Shown: positions 35,446-43,759 of the stretch, in pieces
Position numbering within the stretch: the stretch's first letter is position 1
How the letters are laid out: each line of letters begins with the position of its first letter
Assembly: GCA_027082925.1 (NCBI GenBank)
Contig: JALWTD010000018.1
Coordinates: forward strand, 359,746-423,745
Origin: Flavobacteriaceae bacterium
GTDB lineage: Bacteria; Bacteroidota; Bacteroidia; Flavobacteriales; Flavobacteriaceae
DNA: 64,000 nucleotides
Direction of reading: 5' to 3'
Program-made: the position numbers and the translations under genes
Notes under the pieces: generated by a model
Databases searched by the model: none
Seen by the model: only the letters and a program-made list of their open reading frames with translations
What the model was told of the DNA's origin: nothing

Positions 35446-35931
35446 TTACGATAACTCAATAAGTAGTTTCCCTTTTTCAACAGTATCGCCATTACTAACA
35501 CTAATGGTTTTTACAGTTCCGTCTATGGGAGAAGTAATGGCATTTTCCATTTTCATTGCTTCTAAAATAAGAAGTGTTTCACCTTCCTTTATTTTAGCGC
35601 CTTCTTTTACATTTATTTGGAGAATAATACCCGGCATAGGTGCTTTTATGCGCTTTTCTTTTTTTGCTGAGTTTGTAGTAAACCCCATTTTTTTGATAAA
35701 TAGATCTAGCTCCGAAGCGATGTTTACGGTATATACATTTGAGTTAATGCTAATGGTGTATTGTTTGGTTTGAAAATTAGCATTTTCAAGTTTTACATTA
35801 AAAGATTGATGTTTGTGAATAAGATGAAAATTAGCCTCATTTAGTTTTAATAAATCTAATGCTTGGGCAGTTTCACTTTCAAGATTAAATTCAAACGAAT
35901 TATTTACGTGAAGGTTGAATTTTTTGCTCAT
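35446..35931 (-). CDS. Biotin carboxyl carrier protein of the acyl-CoA carboxylase
   Basis: A 161-residue carrier. Residues about 93-161 form a biotinyl domain with the biotinylation motif EAMKMEN (Lys127) and the flanking PMPGIILQINVKEG and GDTVEKGKLLIEL strands. The N-terminal 90 residues are a beta-rich extension typical of separate carriers in Bacteroidota acyl-CoA carboxylases. First gene of the carboxylase operon. TATTTTTG on the minus strand (complement of 36026-36033) is a likely -7 element, leaving a leader of roughly 90 bases. Confidence 0.9.
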   Translation of the reverse strand: MSKKFNLHVNNSFEFNLESETAQALDLLKLNEANFHLIHKHQSFNVKLENANFQTKQYTISINSNVYTVNIASELDLFIKKMGFTTNSAKKEKRIKAPMPGIILQINVKEGAKIKEGETLLILEAMKMENAITSPIDGTVKTISVSNGDTVEKGKLLIELS

Positions 35932-36025
35932 AGTAATTGTGTCAATAAATTGGTAAAGACCTTAATAATAGGTAAAGGTTATTATTTTTTTACTATAAAA
36001 ATACTGATTTAAGTCATTAGTATCG

Positions 36026-36033
36026 CAAAAATA
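36026..36033 (-). promoter_or_regulatory. -7 promoter element of the carboxylase operon
   Basis: TATTTTTG on the minus strand fits TAnnTTTG, 95 bp upstream of the biotin carrier start codon and 35 bp past the stop of the Fur-family gene. Confidence 0.5.
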
Positions 36034-36067
36034 ATTGGGTATTTATGGTATTGAACCGGAATGGCGT

Positions 36068-36484
36068 TTAATTGGAATTACATTTGCCACAAATTCCTTT
36101 TACAACAAGGCTAATTTGTTGGGCTGTATAGTTTTTGGGAATGGATACTTTTGGCGTTTTGTAATTGGGAAGACATTCTGTTTTTTTACATATTTTGCAA
36201 TGAAAATGTGCATGAAGGTAGGGTTCGTGTTCACAAGTGCAATTTTCTTCGCAAAGGGCATATTTAGCAATGCCTGTACCATCGTCAATTTTATGAACCA
36301 GTCCGTTTTTTAAAAATGTTTTTAGTGTTCTAAACAATGTAGTTCGGTCCGATTTTTCAAAGTGCTTTTCTAAATAGTTTAAGCTAATGGCTTTGTTTTC
36401 ACTCATTAAAAAACGCAAGACCAACAGACGCATTGCTGTTGGTCTAATATTGTTTTTTAGAAGTATGTTTTCAAATAATATCAT
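36068..36484 (-). CDS. Fur-family metalloregulator (Zur-like candidate)
   Basis: A 138-residue Fur-superfamily repressor. The winged helix (about 8-75) contains RPTAMRLLVLRFLMSENKAIS and DRTTLFRTLKTFLKNGLVHKI; the metal-binding half has HAHFHCKICKKTECL and a final GICGKC, giving two CxxC pairs for structural zinc. It is the last gene of the heavy-metal efflux operon (3 bp after czcB), so it probably responds to the metal that is pumped. Zinc is my first guess because the RND pump has the Zn/Co/Cd-type motif; iron or peroxide sensing is not excluded. Confidence 0.85.
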   Translation of the reverse strand: MILFENILLKNNIRPTAMRLLVLRFLMSENKAISLNYLEKHFEKSDRTTLFRTLKTFLKNGLVHKIDDGTGIAKYALCEENCTCEHEPYLHAHFHCKICKKTECLPNYKTPKVSIPKNYTAQQISLVVKGICGKCNSN

Positions 36485-36487
36485 TGT

Positions 36488-37681
36488 TTAATGCTCGTGT
36501 TCTTCAAATTCACTTTTGTTTAATTCAGCATTTACGTAATAGGCGCCTTTGGTTACAATTACGGTATTATTAGGAATGGTATTTATAAATACAACTTCAG
36601 AAAAACCTAAATCTGAAATGCCTTTGTTTACTTGAATTTTCTCTAATACAATAGTATCTTCATTTTTTTCTTTTTGAATAAAAATGTAATCGAGGCCATT
36701 TTCTTTTACAAATGCAGATTCAGGAAGTGCTTTTACACTACTTGTAGTTGTTATAATTCGCGCATCTACAAACATACCGGTTAGCAACCCTTCGTGATTT
36801 CCTATTATTTTAGCGTGTACTTTTACAGCTCGAGTACTCATATCAAATGCTTTTCCAAGAGCAAAAATTTCAGCTTCATACACCTTGTTAGGTTTTGTAG
36901 TAAGAGAGAACGTGATTTTTTGTCCAACTTTAGCCTTGTCAATGTCTTTTTCAAAAATTTTCAAGCCTAAATGCAAATGCTCATTGTCAACAATTTCAAA
37001 CATTTCTTGTTCTGGAGAGATGTATTTTCCAACATTGATTTTCACATTTTGAATGTACCCTTTTATAGGTGCTTTTACAGGAATAGTAGGTATAATTTTA
37101 CCATTTTCTAATAAAGAAATATCAATCCCCATCATTTTTAGAGACGCTTTTGTTGCACTTAAATTTGATTTACTTTCTAAAAATAATGCTTCTGCTTTTT
37201 GAAATGATTTAGCGGAGGTAATTCCGTCTTCAAAGAGTGACTTTTTTCGTTGGTAATTTTTTTTAAGAAATGAAAAATTTCCTTTTGAAGTAAGGTAATC
37301 GCGTTGCATTCTTATAAATTCAGGATTTTTTAAATAAGCAATTACTTGCCCTTTTTTTACATAATCCCCTTCAATTACGGTCACTTTTTCAACACTTCCG
37401 CCAAGTAAAGCACTTACGCTTGCCATTTTTTGTGGAGGTAGTTCTAATTGGCCATTAACTTTTAGTGTGTTTCCTAAGTTTACACTTTGTAAAGTGCCTA
37501 ATTCTATTTGCATTACATTCAATTGCTTTGGTTGTAGTGCAATGGTATTTTTAGTTTCTTCGTGGGTACCTTCAGTGTCATTTTTATCGGTATGACCTTC
37601 TTTTTGAAGTGTTGTGTTGCCACATCCCATGAGCATAATGGTAACTAAGTATACCGTACTTATTTTTAATATATTTTTCAT
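36488..37681 (-). CDS. czcB: Efflux RND periplasmic adaptor, CzcB-type lipoprotein
   Basis: A 397-residue membrane-fusion protein. The signal peptide ends in a lipobox (IMLMGC, lipid Cys20), followed by a histidine- and acidic-rich stretch, then the barrel-sandwich and hairpin domains (VEKVTVIEGDYVKKGQVIAYLKN; KAPIKGYIQNVKINVGKYIS) and a beta-barrel (ALPESAFVKENGLDYIFIQK). The C-terminus EFEEHEH carries histidines that could bind metal. It links the inner-membrane pump to its outer channel; the gene is 3 bp from the pump gene. Confidence 0.9.
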   Translation of the reverse strand: MKNILKISTVYLVTIMLMGCGNTTLQKEGHTDKNDTEGTHEETKNTIALQPKQLNVMQIELGTLQSVNLGNTLKVNGQLELPPQKMASVSALLGGSVEKVTVIEGDYVKKGQVIAYLKNPEFIRMQRDYLTSKGNFSFLKKNYQRKKSLFEDGITSAKSFQKAEALFLESKSNLSATKASLKMMGIDISLLENGKIIPTIPVKAPIKGYIQNVKINVGKYISPEQEMFEIVDNEHLHLGLKIFEKDIDKAKVGQKITFSLTTKPNKVYEAEIFALGKAFDMSTRAVKVHAKIIGNHEGLLTGMFVDARIITTTSSVKALPESAFVKENGLDYIFIQKEKNEDTIVLEKIQVNKGISDLGFSEVVFINTIPNNTVIVTKGAYYVNAELNKSEFEEHEH

Positions 37682-37684
37682 TTT

Positions 37685-40600
37685 CTAATTGTATTTTCCT
37701 GTTAAATAATGAATCTCAATAATAGCTTGATTGTATAAATTAAGTTTGTTTAAATAGGTTTTTTTAAGTTGTATTGCCTGTTCTATAGTGGTTACATATT
37801 CTAGGTAATTAAGTTCACCTTCTTTGTAAGCCTTATTGGCAGAATTAAAAAGCATTTCAGCTAATTTCAGCCCTTTTACTTCGTAATAGGCTAGCGAAGA
37901 TTTATGTTTTTTAAAATTCTGAATAGCTGTTTGCAATACAGACGCTACATTAAGTTTTGATTGTTCGTAATTGAGTTGCGCAATTTTGTAACTTTTTTTA
38001 GCAGCTTGAGCCTTTCCTTTTTGAGACCAAAAAAACAACGGTATTTTAACACCTATTTGAAATCCGGTAAAATGTTTAATACGATCTATTTGTTGGTTAA
38101 AATAGCCAACAGATATATCTGGTAAAAATTTAGCTTTTTCGAGTTGTTCTTCTCTTTTTGAAATTTGAACCATTTGTTTTTTGAGTGATAAAAATGAGTT
38201 TCGAGTTTCAAATTCATCTGAAAAGGTATATGGCAATTTTTGTAAATATGTAGTTGATAACTCGATAGGATATTTGCTGTTCACCAAAAGCTGCAATTGT
38301 TTTTTTAGCTTATGTACTTCTAAAACCGCTTCAGATTTTTGTTGCTTTATGGTTTCTTTTTTTCCTTCAGCAACCATTTTTTCTATACGGTTTGTTTCAC
38401 CTTCATTAAATCGTTTAAGCGCAATTGTAGCAAAGTTTGTGTACTCCTTTTCTAACTCGTTAATTAGTTGTAGGTTGTTCTCAGCATATGCTAATTGCAT
38501 ATAGGTTGCCCTTACTTTTCGCTCTAAATCATTTTTTTGAAATGCCAGTGAGATTTGACTAAGCAACTGTTTTTCTTTTTGCAATTTAGATTGCTTTGCG
38601 TACACCAACGGAAACTTAAAATCTTGAGAGATTGTCCATTCATAATCAGTTTCAATACTGTTTATTTGCCCTCTTTTGTAAGAAATATTCGTGTAATCTA
38701 AATCAATGGCCGACTTTTTTAAATGATTTTGTTTCTCAATTTCTAAAGTGGCAGCACTAATGGTTGGATTATTTTCAAAAGCCAATGCTACTGCTTGCTC
38801 TATGGTTAGTGTCTTGTTTTTTTCTTGAGCAAAAACAGTATTACTTCCTAAAAAAGAAACACAGGTAACCAATAGTAGTAATGTAGCTATACCATTTGTT
38901 TTGAGTTTTACGTTTTTTCTTTTTTGAGAACGGGTTTCTACGATAAAATACAATACAGGGACAACAAGTAGTGTTAAGAGTGTTGATGATATTAAACCGC
39001 CAATAACTACTGTAGCTAACGGTCTTTGCACTTCAGCCCCAGCCGAAGATGATATTGCCATAGGCATAAATCCCATAATAGCAGCAACCGCGGTTAGTAA
39101 AATAGGACGTAAACGCTCTTTGGTAGCGAGTAAAATACGTTGCTTTAAGCCTGAGATGTTTTCTAGCTTTAAACTGTTAAATCGGCTCACAAGCACCAGT
39201 CCGTTTAATACGGCAACACCAAATAGCACTACAAACCCAACCCCTGCAGAAATACTAAAAGGCATACCTCTTAAATACAAGCTGTAAATTCCGCCAATAG
39301 CAGCTAAAGGAACAGCCATATATATCATAGTTGCTTGTGATACAGAACTAAGAGCAAAGTATAATAAAATAAAAATAAGGAATAAGGCAATAGGCACTAC
39401 CACCATTAATCTGTCTTTAGCTCGTTTTAAATTTTCAAAAGACCCACCATACTCAATAAAGTACCCATCGGGTAAATCTAGCTCCGAGTCTAGTTTTTGT
39501 TGTATTTCTTCTACCATAGACTCTACATCTCTACCTCTTACATTTACCCCAACAGAAACTCTCCTATATGTATTGTCTCTAGAGATTTGCATTGGTCCGG
39601 GTTTATAGCTTATACTAGCTAGTTCTTTAAGAGGAATTTGCGTATCGGAATTAGGAAGGTCTATAAATAGATTTTTTAAATCGTCAATACTTTGTCTGTA
39701 TGCATCAGAAAATCGTACAACCAAATCAAATCGTTTTTCACCTTCAAAAATAATTCCTGCATTTGCTCCGGCAAAAGCGGTGCTAACGTATTTATTTAGT
39801 TTATCTATTGTAAGGCCGTACTTAGCTAATTTTGAACGTTCGTAAATAATGGTTATTTGTGGCAATCCATCTGTAGCTTCAGCTCTTACATCGGCTGCAC
39901 CATTTACGGTTTGAATAATTTTAGCCATTTCAGAAGCTTTAGTAGCTAATACTTGTAAATCGTTTCCGTATAATTTAATTGCCACATCTTCTCTAACACC
40001 TGTAAGAAGCTCGTTAAAGCGTAATTCAACAGGTTGCGTAAATATAAAATTAGCTCCTATAATAACACGTAACTTTTTTTGCATTTTTTCAATAAGTTCG
40101 GCCTTGCTTTTTGCCGAAGTCCATTTGCTCATGTCTTTTTCTAGAATAATAAAACAGTCGGCAATGTCCATTGGCATTGGGTCTGTTGGTATTTCAGAAA
40201 CACCAATTCTGGCAACCATTGTTTTTACTTCAGGAAAATGAGTATTGATTATTTTTTCTACTTCTTCGGAAGTTTTTATAGACTCGGTTAAAGAGCTTCC
40301 GGGTTTCATAATAATTTGCATAGCGATATCGCCTTCATCTAGTTTTGGAATAAATTCACCGCCCATTCTGGTAAAAAGGATGCTTGCGATAATAAATAAG
40401 ATGGTAGCGACAGCTATTACTGAAGTTTTGAACTGAAGTGCTTTTTCTAAAAGAGGTTTATAGCTGTTAAAAATGCTGCTCATAATTTTATTGCTAAATA
40501 ATGTGAGCTTATTTTCTAAACGTATAAACCACGATGTTTTATTTTTTGAAGGAGGTTTCATAAACAGTGACACCATTACGGGAACGTATGTTAAACAAAG

Positions 40601-42073
40601 TAACAACGCTCCCAATACAGCAAATCCAAATGTAAATGCCATTGGGCGAAACATTTTTCCTTCTACACCGGTTAAAAATAAAATAGGAGTAAACACAATT
40701 AAAATAATTAATTGCCCAAAAAATGCAGAGTTCATCATCATGCTACTTGACTTGTAGGTAAGCTCATCCATTTCACTTGATGAAAAATCGTTTTTATTTT
40801 TCTTAATTCGCTCTTGAATATGATGTACTGTTCCTTCAACAATAATAACAGCGCCATCTACAATAATTCCAAAATCAATAGCTCCTAACGACATTAAGTT
40901 TGCCCAAACACCGGTTAATTTCATTAAAATAAAAGCAAAGAGTAGCGAAAGAGGAATGATAGATGCCGTTAATAGTCCACCACGCAAGCTTCCTAATAAA
41001 AATACAAGTACAAAAACAACAATAAGTGCTCCTTCAATTAAATTTTTAGATACGGTGTTTGTAGTACGTGCAATTAAATCACTTCGGTCTAGAAAAGATT
41101 TTATTTCAAGTCCTTCAGGAAGTGATTTTTGAATGTTTTTAATACGTTTTTGTACATTTTTAATAACTTCATTCGGATTTTCTCCTTTTAGCATTAATAC
41201 TTGTCCGCCAACAGATTCTTGTCCGTCTTCGGTAAATGCACCAAAACGAACGGCAGTTCCAAACCTCACATCGTCGGCCACATCTTTAATAAGAATAGGT
41301 GTGTTATTATTGTTTTTAATTACAATATTTTCGATATCGCTTAAAGACCTCGAAAGTCCTTCTCCTCGAATAAAATTAGCTTGATGATTTTTTTCAATAT
41401 ACGCGCCTCCGGTATTTGAATTGTTTTTTTCAAGAGCTTCAAACACTTCACTAATGCTAATTCCCATACTGTTTAATCTATTAGGGTTTAAAGCAATTTC
41501 GTACTGTTTTACATGGCCCCCAAACGAGTTTATTTCAACAACGCCGGGTACTAAAGCCATTTGCCTTTTAACAATCCAATCTTGTATAGTTCGTAGTTCT
41601 GAAGGTGTATACTTATGCTCAAACCCTTTTTTGGGAACAAGTGAATATTGATAAATTTCGCCTAAACCGGTTGCTATGGGTGCCATAAAAGGTTTGCCAA
41701 ATCCTTCAGGGATATTTTCTTTTATTTCTGAGAGTTTTTCTTGCACCAATTGTCTAGGTAAATAAGTACCCATATTGTCTTTAAATACGATGGTTACAAC
41801 AGAGAGTCCAAACCTAGAAACAGATCTAAGCTCTATAACACTTGGTAAATTAGCTACGGCAAGCTCAATAGGGTAGGTTACAAATTGTTCAATATCTTCA
41901 GTTCCTAAATTTGGAGCAACGGTAATAATTTGAACTTGATTATTTGTGATATCGGGAACCGAACCAAGCTTTATAGTCATCATAGCATAGGTTCCAACTC
42001 CAATTAGTACAAGAACGAGGAGTCCGATAATAAATTTATGGTTAATAGAAAAACGAATGATTTTATCTATCAT
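37685..42073 (-). CDS. czcA: Heavy-metal RND pump fused to a TolC-like channel (CzcA-CzcC fusion)
   Basis: A 1462-residue protein. Residues 1 to about 1050 are a full HME-RND proton antiporter of the CusA/CzcA family; the charged motif DFGIIVDGAVIIVEG in transmembrane helix 4 is the Zn/Co/Cd (CzcA) form, not the Cu/Ag (CusA) form. At about residues 1062-1083 a hydrophobic stretch ending in NTVFAQE looks like a signal peptide, and the remaining 380 residues are a TolC/CzcC-type outer-membrane factor (QAVALAFENNPTISAATLEIEKQ). The pump and its outer channel are thus one reading frame; the chain may be cleaved at the internal signal-like segment. Such fusions recur in Bacteroidota. Confidence 0.92.
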   Translation of the reverse strand: MIDKIIRFSINHKFIIGLLVLVLIGVGTYAMMTIKLGSVPDITNNQVQIITVAPNLGTEDIEQFVTYPIELAVANLPSVIELRSVSRFGLSVVTIVFKDNMGTYLPRQLVQEKLSEIKENIPEGFGKPFMAPIATGLGEIYQYSLVPKKGFEHKYTPSELRTIQDWIVKRQMALVPGVVEINSFGGHVKQYEIALNPNRLNSMGISISEVFEALEKNNSNTGGAYIEKNHQANFIRGEGLSRSLSDIENIVIKNNNNTPILIKDVADDVRFGTAVRFGAFTEDGQESVGGQVLMLKGENPNEVIKNVQKRIKNIQKSLPEGLEIKSFLDRSDLIARTTNTVSKNLIEGALIVVFVLVFLLGSLRGGLLTASIIPLSLLFAFILMKLTGVWANLMSLGAIDFGIIVDGAVIIVEGTVHHIQERIKKNKNDFSSSEMDELTYKSSSMMMNSAFFGQLIILIVFTPILFLTGVEGKMFRPMAFTFGFAVLGALLLCLTYVPVMVSLFMKPPSKNKTSWFIRLENKLTLFSNKIMSSIFNSYKPLLEKALQFKTSVIAVATILFIIASILFTRMGGEFIPKLDEGDIAMQIIMKPGSSLTESIKTSEEVEKIINTHFPEVKTMVARIGVSEIPTDPMPMDIADCFIILEKDMSKWTSAKSKAELIEKMQKKLRVIIGANFIFTQPVELRFNELLTGVREDVAIKLYGNDLQVLATKASEMAKIIQTVNGAADVRAEATDGLPQITIIYERSKLAKYGLTIDKLNKYVSTAFAGANAGIIFEGEKRFDLVVRFSDAYRQSIDDLKNLFIDLPNSDTQIPLKELASISYKPGPMQISRDNTYRRVSVGVNVRGRDVESMVEEIQQKLDSELDLPDGYFIEYGGSFENLKRAKDRLMVVVPIALFLIFILLYFALSSVSQATMIYMAVPLAAIGGIYSLYLRGMPFSISAGVGFVVLFGVAVLNGLVLVSRFNSLKLENISGLKQRILLATKERLRPILLTAVAAIMGFMPMAISSSAGAEVQRPLATVVIGGLISSTLLTLLVVPVLYFIVETRSQKRKNVKLKTNGIATLLLLVTCVSFLGSNTVFAQEKNKTLTIEQAVALAFENNPTISAATLEIEKQNHLKKSAIDLDYTNISYKRGQINSIETDYEWTISQDFKFPLVYAKQSKLQKEKQLLSQISLAFQKNDLERKVRATYMQLAYAENNLQLINELEKEYTNFATIALKRFNEGETNRIEKMVAEGKKETIKQQKSEAVLEVHKLKKQLQLLVNSKYPIELSTTYLQKLPYTFSDEFETRNSFLSLKKQMVQISKREEQLEKAKFLPDISVGYFNQQIDRIKHFTGFQIGVKIPLFFWSQKGKAQAAKKSYKIAQLNYEQSKLNVASVLQTAIQNFKKHKSSLAYYEVKGLKLAEMLFNSANKAYKEGELNYLEYVTTIEQAIQLKKTYLNKLNLYNQAIIEIHYLTGKYN

Positions 42074-42146
42074 TTTTTAAGGTATTTAAGTTTTAATAAA
42101 TAGTTTTATCCGAAGTGTACTTCGGAAGCATAAACGGTATTAAAAC

Positions 42147-42455
42147 TTAAACTTTTGGAGGCTGAAAAATATTGGCTAAAAACTGATTTGAATACAATGA
42201 AGTATAATGTGTATTCTTTTTTAATGATGAAAAATGTGTCTGATTTATGGTATAAGGCGACAAAAAATAATCGACCGCAATACTAGCACAACAAACACAT
42301 GCGCAAAAAGGAGAACACAAATCGGTGTGTAATGTATTCGTGTCTGAAACTGAATGAAAAGCAGTTTGACTTGTTTCTATAGAAATGCTGTCATCACAAG
42401 GTAACGCTGACAGTGTTAGCGTAAGTATTGATAATATGATAGCGAATAATTTCAT
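42147..42455 (-). CDS. DUF6660 family small secreted protein
   Basis: A 102-residue protein with an N-terminal signal peptide (MKLFAIILSILTLTLSALPC) and a cysteine cluster SPFCACVCCAS in the middle, resembling DUF6660 proteins that accompany metal efflux operons in Bacteroidota. It is the first gene of the efflux operon, 73 bp before the pump gene. Metal binding in the periplasm is an inference from the cysteines. Its promoter is overlapped by the palindrome at 42482-42502. Confidence 0.75.
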   Translation of the reverse strand: MKLFAIILSILTLTLSALPCDDSISIETSQTAFHSVSDTNTLHTDLCSPFCACVCCASIAVDYFLSPYTINQTHFSSLKKNTHYTSLYSNQFLANIFQPPKV

Positions 42456-42463
42456 ACAGTTGT

Positions 42464-42471
42464 CAAAAGTA
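42464..42471 (-). promoter_or_regulatory. -7 promoter element of the metal efflux operon
   Basis: TACTTTTG on the minus strand, 8 bp upstream of the DUF6660 start codon, fits TAnnTTTG. The matching -33 region would fall in the palindrome just upstream. Confidence 0.6.
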
Positions 42472-42481
42472 GTAAAATTTT

Positions 42482-42502
42482 AAATGCACAGCTGTTGCAT
42501 TT
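42482..42502. promoter_or_regulatory. Fur/Zur-like palindrome over the efflux promoter
   Basis: AAATGCA-N7-TGCATTT: perfect 7-bp arms with a 7-bp spacer, CAGCTGT. It lies 27-47 bp upstream of the first gene, over the expected -33 region. The 7-7-7 layout and location suit a Fur-family dimer, and the operon ends in a Fur-family gene, so autoregulation is the simplest reading. Confidence 0.6.
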
Positions 42503-42727
42503 TAACTTATCTGTTAATTTTTTTCTGTGTTGCCTTTACTATTTGCTAATAGTACTATATAATAAATAGAAATTGATAATAAATATTAATTAAAATTGTT
42601 TTTATACTGAAACTGTTAAAGTCAGCATTTTTGATTAAATAAAATGTAAAAAATATTATGAAAATAGGCTTAAAATATTTCATTTGTTTATTTGATGGGC
42701 GAGAACAAGCAATTACTTATAACTATT

Positions 42728-42741
42728 GTTGTGCATAAGCT
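42728..42741 (+). repeat. Inverted repeat, left copy, flanking an unknown gene
   Basis: GTTGTGCATAAGCT, 14 bp, identical to the reverse complement of 43553-43566. The two copies bracket the gene at 42744-43541 almost exactly, at 2 bp past its stop codon and 11 bp before its start. Confidence 0.8.
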
Positions 42742-42743
42742 TT

Positions 42744-43541
42744 TTATTCGTTAATATCTTTAAAATTATCTACAAAACTTAATGGATATTCATCAAGTTT
42801 ATGAAATTCAGACCTATATTTTTTATCTTCCATAAATTTAGGAATATCTAACATTAAATGTGATGTCTTTTCTAAAACAAATTTCTCGAAATCATTCCAA
42901 TTCATTTCCCATTCAGAACCTTGTCCAACTCCCTCAAGAACATTACTTTGGTCATCAAGGTAATAAATTTTATCTCCACCTAATTTATGCGTGTAATGCA
43001 TTAATGATTTTCTGAAATTATTTAAGTCATTAAGATATTCTTTGTCTTTATAGCTTTTTTCTGTAAAGAATCTACAAAACGACCACCATCTTGAATAATA
43101 TGGTATGCCGTTTCCGTAATGTTCTTTGTTTATTGTTAGATATTGATGGTCATTTTCGTCATTATAATCTAATGAAAAGTTTGGATGTATTAAACCTTTT
43201 TGTTCTTCTAATATTGTACTTTCATCTGGTAATTTTCCGTCATAATAAATCCAATAGTTTGGATTATAGAATAATTCATTTCCGAATTTATTATGCAGTT
43301 CTTTTAGTTGGAAACTTTCGTCAATAAGTCTAAATGTTTTAAAATTTTCGTGCTTTATTATTTTATTTATTATAACAAGTTCATCATTTTTTTCTTTCCC
43401 TAATAGTTTGAAATGCTCTTTTTGTCCAAAATACCCATATTCAATATTTATATCAATTCGAGATACAATATCTTTTGCAAGTTCTTTTACACTTTCAGTA
43501 TTCAGTTTATGATTTCCTATTGGTGAAATATCTCTTCCCAT
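42744..43541 (-). CDS. Protein of unknown function bracketed by inverted repeats
   Basis: A 265-residue soluble protein starting MGRDISPIGNHKLNTESV, with no signal peptide or membrane helix. I do not recognise the family. It is rich in aromatic and charged residues (NPNYWIYYDGKLPDES; YYSRWWSFCRFFTEKSYKDKEYLNDL). An upstream in-frame TTG at 43565 was rejected because it falls in the flanking repeat. The gene has no partner in its transcript and sits in a repeat-rich patch between two conserved operons, which fits a recently acquired single-gene cassette. Confidence concerns the reading frame only. Confidence 0.6.
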   Translation of the reverse strand: MGRDISPIGNHKLNTESVKELAKDIVSRIDINIEYGYFGQKEHFKLLGKEKNDELVIINKIIKHENFKTFRLIDESFQLKELHNKFGNELFYNPNYWIYYDGKLPDESTILEEQKGLIHPNFSLDYNDENDHQYLTINKEHYGNGIPYYSRWWSFCRFFTEKSYKDKEYLNDLNNFRKSLMHYTHKLGGDKIYYLDDQSNVLEGVGQGSEWEMNWNDFEKFVLEKTSHLMLDIPKFMEDKKYRSEFHKLDEYPLSFVDNFKDINE

Positions 43542-43552
43542 TTCAGTTTTCC

Positions 43553-43566
43553 AGCTTATGCACAAC
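43553..43566 (-). repeat. Inverted repeat, right copy
   Basis: AGCTTATGCACAAC, the exact reverse complement of the repeat at 42728-42741. Confidence 0.8.
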
Positions 43567-43619
43567 TCCTTAATATCCCAAATAAACCTATTCTTTATAT
43601 AAGGGTTAAGTGGTTGATA

Positions 43620-43684
43620 TTAAGTATTGTGATTTGGTGCAATTTTATTTTATTCTTTTTTGTGTTATAAAGTTAATATATTAT
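43620..43684. repeat. 65-bp direct repeat, copy 1 (upstream of the unknown gene)
   Basis: Begins TTAAGTATTGTGATTTGGTG and ends in TTAATATATTAT; about 90 percent identical by eye to 45013-45077 in the same orientation. Each copy lies about 60-80 bp upstream of a minus-strand gene of unknown function, so it may be a duplicated promoter segment. Confidence 0.75.
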
Positions 43685-43759
43685 GAAAGTAATTGCTATG
43701 AGTTATTTATATTTTTTGTGGGTTTATTTAGTTTTAGATATACTAGCATATGAGATAGG

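Noticed and set aside
42744..43565. TTG at 43565 as the start of the unknown gene
   Set aside because: It lies in the flanking inverted repeat; the ATG at 43541 is the first standard start outside the repeat.
42728..43566. Integron attC sites as an explanation of the flanking repeats
   Set aside because: The cores GTTGTGC and GCACAAC do not fit the attC ends GTTRRRY / RYYYAAC, and no integrase is in the window.
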